This document shows positions 14,582 to 16,004 of a stretch of DNA of 16,004 nt, in pieces. The DNA lies in NCBI GenBank assembly GCA_025351545.1, contig JANXVQ010000202.1, forward strand, positions 1 to 16,004, read 5' to 3'. How positions within the stretch are numbered: position 1 is the first letter of the stretch; the number at the start of each line of letters is the position of its first letter. Source of the stretch: Spirosoma sp. (GTDB lineage Bacteria; Bacteroidota; Bacteroidia; Cytophagales; Spirosomataceae). The notes under the pieces were generated by a model. It saw nothing but the letters and a program-made list of their open reading frames with translations. It made no database searches and was not told the origin of the DNA. Made by a program: the position numbers and the translations under genes.

Positions 14582-14775
14582 TTACAGAGGTGCAATAGGT
14601 TGCTGAAAATCATCACTATTAAGATAAAGGCTAATGTTTGAAAGCACACAGTCCATATAAGAGATTACCTGATCTTTGTATCCAATCATGTCTTGTACAG
14701 ATTTATCCTTTACGCTTTCCGCAAAAGTCATACGCCCATGGGCAAGTTTATTTCTCATTCGTTTAACTAACGCAG
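14582..14775 (-). pseudogene. C-terminal remnant of a HEPN-type ribonuclease (MAE_28990-like)
   Basis: About 64 codons remain outside the insertion sequence, reading SALVKRMRNKLAHG at the start and ending DDFQQPIAPL. RNKLAH is the Rx4H motif that forms the catalytic centre of HEPN ribonucleases, and the following TFAESVKDKSVQDMI resembles the C-terminal end of the MAE_28990/MAE_18760 HEPN family, toxin-like proteins often found in defence loci. The N-terminal part, usually well over 100 residues, is missing; the reading frame runs straight into the left end of an IS30 element, where a TTG inside the IS terminal repeat is the only nearby start. I did not find the missing part on the other side of the element. 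The family call rests on a short segment and is moderate. Confidence 0.6.
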
Positions 14776-14796
14776 ATTCAAGTTTGAAGTGCAATT
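14776..14796 (+). repeat. Left terminal inverted repeat of the IS30 element
   Basis: ATTCAAGTTTGAAGTGCAATT is the exact reverse complement of 15860-15880 over 21 bases; the next bases outward and inward do not match. It contains the stop codon of the transposase (14778-14780). Confidence 0.85.
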
Positions 14797-15746
14797 CCTT
14801 GTTTTTGAGCGAATTGGACGGGAGTTAAAAAGCCTAATGTTTTGCGGGGTCTGTGATTGAGTTGATCCTGAATCCAATTTAGGTCGGTGGATTTAACAAT
14901 GCTGATTCGACACCCTTTAGGAATGTACTGTCGAATTAATCCATTTGTGTTCTCATTGAGGCCACGTTCCCAGCTATGATAGGGGTGAGCGAAGTAAATC
15001 GGGGCCTGCAACTGCTTACTCATTCGTTGATGTTGGGTGAATTCTTTGCCGTTATCGAATGTAATTGAGAGGACAGGTAAGATGCACCTCAAGAGGCATT
15101 TAATCAGCGCATTAGCCAAGAAATCAGCATGTTTAGAGGGCAATTTGACAATGAGTGTGTACTTGGTGACTCGTTCAACCAATGTCAGCAGTACCCCATC
15201 ATGTTCGGCACCAATTACGGTGTCACCTTCCCAATGACCAACCTCCCTGTTGGTCTCGACAATAGCTGGTCTTTCATCAATACTGACCCGGTTAGGGATG
15301 CTGCCGCGCTTCTCCAGTTGTCCCCGTTTTCTATATCGTTTCTTGTGACGAATCCTGAGATACGTTGTAAGTGGCTGTCCATCAGCAGGCTGTTGCCTAT
15401 AGATAAACTGATAAATGGCTTCATGGCTAATAACTTTACGTCCCGATTCCAAGGCCAAAACTCCGCTGATCTGTTGGGGAGAATGTCGTTCCCTAAGCCT
15501 TTTTAGGATATCTTCTTTGAGTGATCCCATTAGTTTATAGGCTTGCCGTTGTCTCAATTTGCCGCTGCGCTGATGGGCCGCCAGTGCTTGATAGGGGCCA
15601 TTGACTCTATTACGAGCGAGTTCTCGGCTGATGGTAGCAGGGGTTACTCCAATCTGTTTGGCAATTTGCTTTTGGAGAATGGGGTGTTGGCTCAGCGCTT
15701 GGATTTGATATCTTTGCTGGAGAGTCAGTTGGGCGTAGTGGGCCAT
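14778..15746 (-). CDS. IS30 family transposase
   Basis: A 322-residue DDE transposase. An N-terminal helix-turn-helix (about residues 8-45; QIAKQIGVTPATISREL) binds the element ends. The catalytic acids are Asp175 in HWEGDTVIG, Asp231 in TFDNGKEF and Glu265 in LNENTNGLIRQ, with 33 residues between the last two, as in the IS30 DD(33)E pattern. The end of the core, NHRPRKTLGFLTP, is also typical. I chose the ATG at 15744-15746 because the protein then opens with MAHYAQLTLQQRYQI, close to other IS30 proteins; an in-frame GTG at 15767 would add seven residues. There is no frameshift or missing key residue, so the enzyme may be active. The gene ends inside the left terminal repeat. Confidence 0.95.
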   Translation of the reverse strand: MAHYAQLTLQQRYQIQALSQHPILQKQIAKQIGVTPATISRELARNRVNGPYQALAAHQRSGKLRQRQAYKLMGSLKEDILKRLRERHSPQQISGVLALESGRKVISHEAIYQFIYRQQPADGQPLTTYLRIRHKKRYRKRGQLEKRGSIPNRVSIDERPAIVETNREVGHWEGDTVIGAEHDGVLLTLVERVTKYTLIVKLPSKHADFLANALIKCLLRCILPVLSITFDNGKEFTQHQRMSKQLQAPIYFAHPYHSWERGLNENTNGLIRQYIPKGCRISIVKSTDLNWIQDQLNHRPRKTLGFLTPVQFAQKQGIALQT

Positions 15747-15768
15747 TAGTTTGTTTGGATTCGACACC

Positions 15769-15776
15769 CAAAACTA
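15769..15776 (-). promoter_or_regulatory. -7 promoter element of the transposase gene
   Basis: On the - strand TAGTTTTG matches the Bacteroidota -7 consensus TAnnTTTG exactly, 22 bases before the transposase ATG. No TTG is seen at the -33 position, so the call is tentative. Confidence 0.35.
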
Positions 15777-15859
15777 AGCGATCTACCGCATCCGGCTGGC
15801 TTTTTTTTTAAACTAAAGGGGGCGGAAACCCATAAAGCAATAAAAAGAAAGATCAGGTT

Positions 15860-15880
15860 AATTGCACTTCAAACTTGAAT
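15860..15880 (-). repeat. Right terminal inverted repeat of the IS30 element
   Basis: This is the perfect 21-bp partner of 14776-14796. Its outer end forms a 12-bp palindrome with the flank (CTTGAATTCAAG, 15874-15885), which may be chance or may be part of the chosen target. Confidence 0.85.
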
Positions 15881-16004
15881 TCAAGTCTTATAAATCAATA
15901 ACGATTGGCTTATTTTTGACTTCCCACTGCAAATGAGAAAGCGTCTTGTGGTATAACTTTTCCTTTGATACGCCCAAAAAAGTCTTGCGTACAAATTTCA
16001 CTAC
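15881..16004 (-). other. Partial reading frame at the right edge, identity unresolved
   Basis: Two - strand frames enter from the right edge and remain open. One ends at a TAA at 15910-15912 and reads DFFGRIKGKVIPQDAFSFAV before its last residues; the other ends at a TAA at 15888-15890 and reads through KTLSHLQWEVKNKPIVIDL. Either could be the C-terminus of a gene that once lay upstream of the HEPN gene. Neither looks like the missing HEPN N-terminus, and I do not recognise either. Confidence 0.3.

Larger units (their letters stand above)
14776..15880. mobile_element. Complete IS30-family insertion sequence (about 1.1 kb)
   Basis: The element is bounded by a perfect 21-bp inverted repeat and holds one intact transposase gene on the - strand. 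Its length of 1105 bp is usual for IS30 elements. Flanking bases are CAG on the left and TCA on the right, so the 2-3 bp target duplication usual for this family is not visible. This suggests a rearrangement or deletion at one end after insertion, in line with the truncated gene on the left. Confidence 0.85.

Noticed and set aside
15129..15506. 125-codon + strand frame within the IS30 element
   Set aside because: It is antisense to the intact transposase and has no recognisable motif.
14770..15886. A 2-3 bp target duplication flanking the IS30 element
   Set aside because: The bases outside the two terminal repeats (CAG and TCA) do not match, even when the ends are shifted by one base.

Overview
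The window looks like chromosome from a Cytophagales bacterium (Bacteroidota), probably a Spirosoma-like genus. The evidence is a cargo protein with a type IX secretion system (T9SS) type B sorting domain, a PorE-like multidomain OmpA protein, a Bacteroidota-style M1 metallopeptidase, -7 promoter elements of the TAnnTTTG kind, few recognisable Shine-Dalgarno sequences, and a moderate GC content judged by eye. The genus is an inference from protein style and was not tested by a search.

Layout. A lone ketoacyl-ACP synthase III gene runs on the + strand (119-1057). It converges, across a very long hairpin, on a run in which every recognisable gene lies on the - strand. From right to left in genome coordinates, which is from left to right in the - strand transcripts reversed, these are: an M1 metallopeptidase (1152-3128), an isolated cytochrome oxidase subunit III (3195-3803), ispE (3884-4696), a PorE-like OmpA protein (4776-7217), a type B T9SS cargo protein (7302-9437), a ModF-like double ABC ATPase (9727-11163), a Thr/Gly/Asn/Ser-rich low-complexity secreted protein (11228-11731), a GMC flavoprotein dehydrogenase (11916-13634) and its Tat-exported small subunit (13726-14364). 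The right end is accessory DNA: the C-terminal remnant of a HEPN-type ribonuclease toxin (14582-14775) abuts a complete IS30-family insertion sequence (14776-15880), and an unresolved partial reading frame runs off the right edge.

How the genes work together. Two pairs look functional as units. The dehydrogenase pair (small subunit upstream, catalytic subunit downstream) should form a periplasmic FAD sugar dehydrogenase; the catalytic subunit has no signal of its own and carries a C-X5-C-X3-C motif of the kind that holds a 3Fe-4S cluster in bacterial FAD-glucose dehydrogenase. The PorE-like protein and the type B cargo protein are adjacent and may be a secretion/anchoring pair, although no PorP/SprF partner is visible. 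The other genes look like unrelated housekeeping or singletons.

The most distinctive non-coding signal is a set of long hairpins at gene boundaries (1066-1143, 4680-4779, 11171-11204, 11858-11897). Two of them run into or right up to the start codon of the next gene, which suggests that termination or start-site masking may control those genes. I did not find a convincing wholly new system. The best leads are the start-codon hairpins, the HEPN remnant beside the IS30 element, and the PorE-like/cargo pair.
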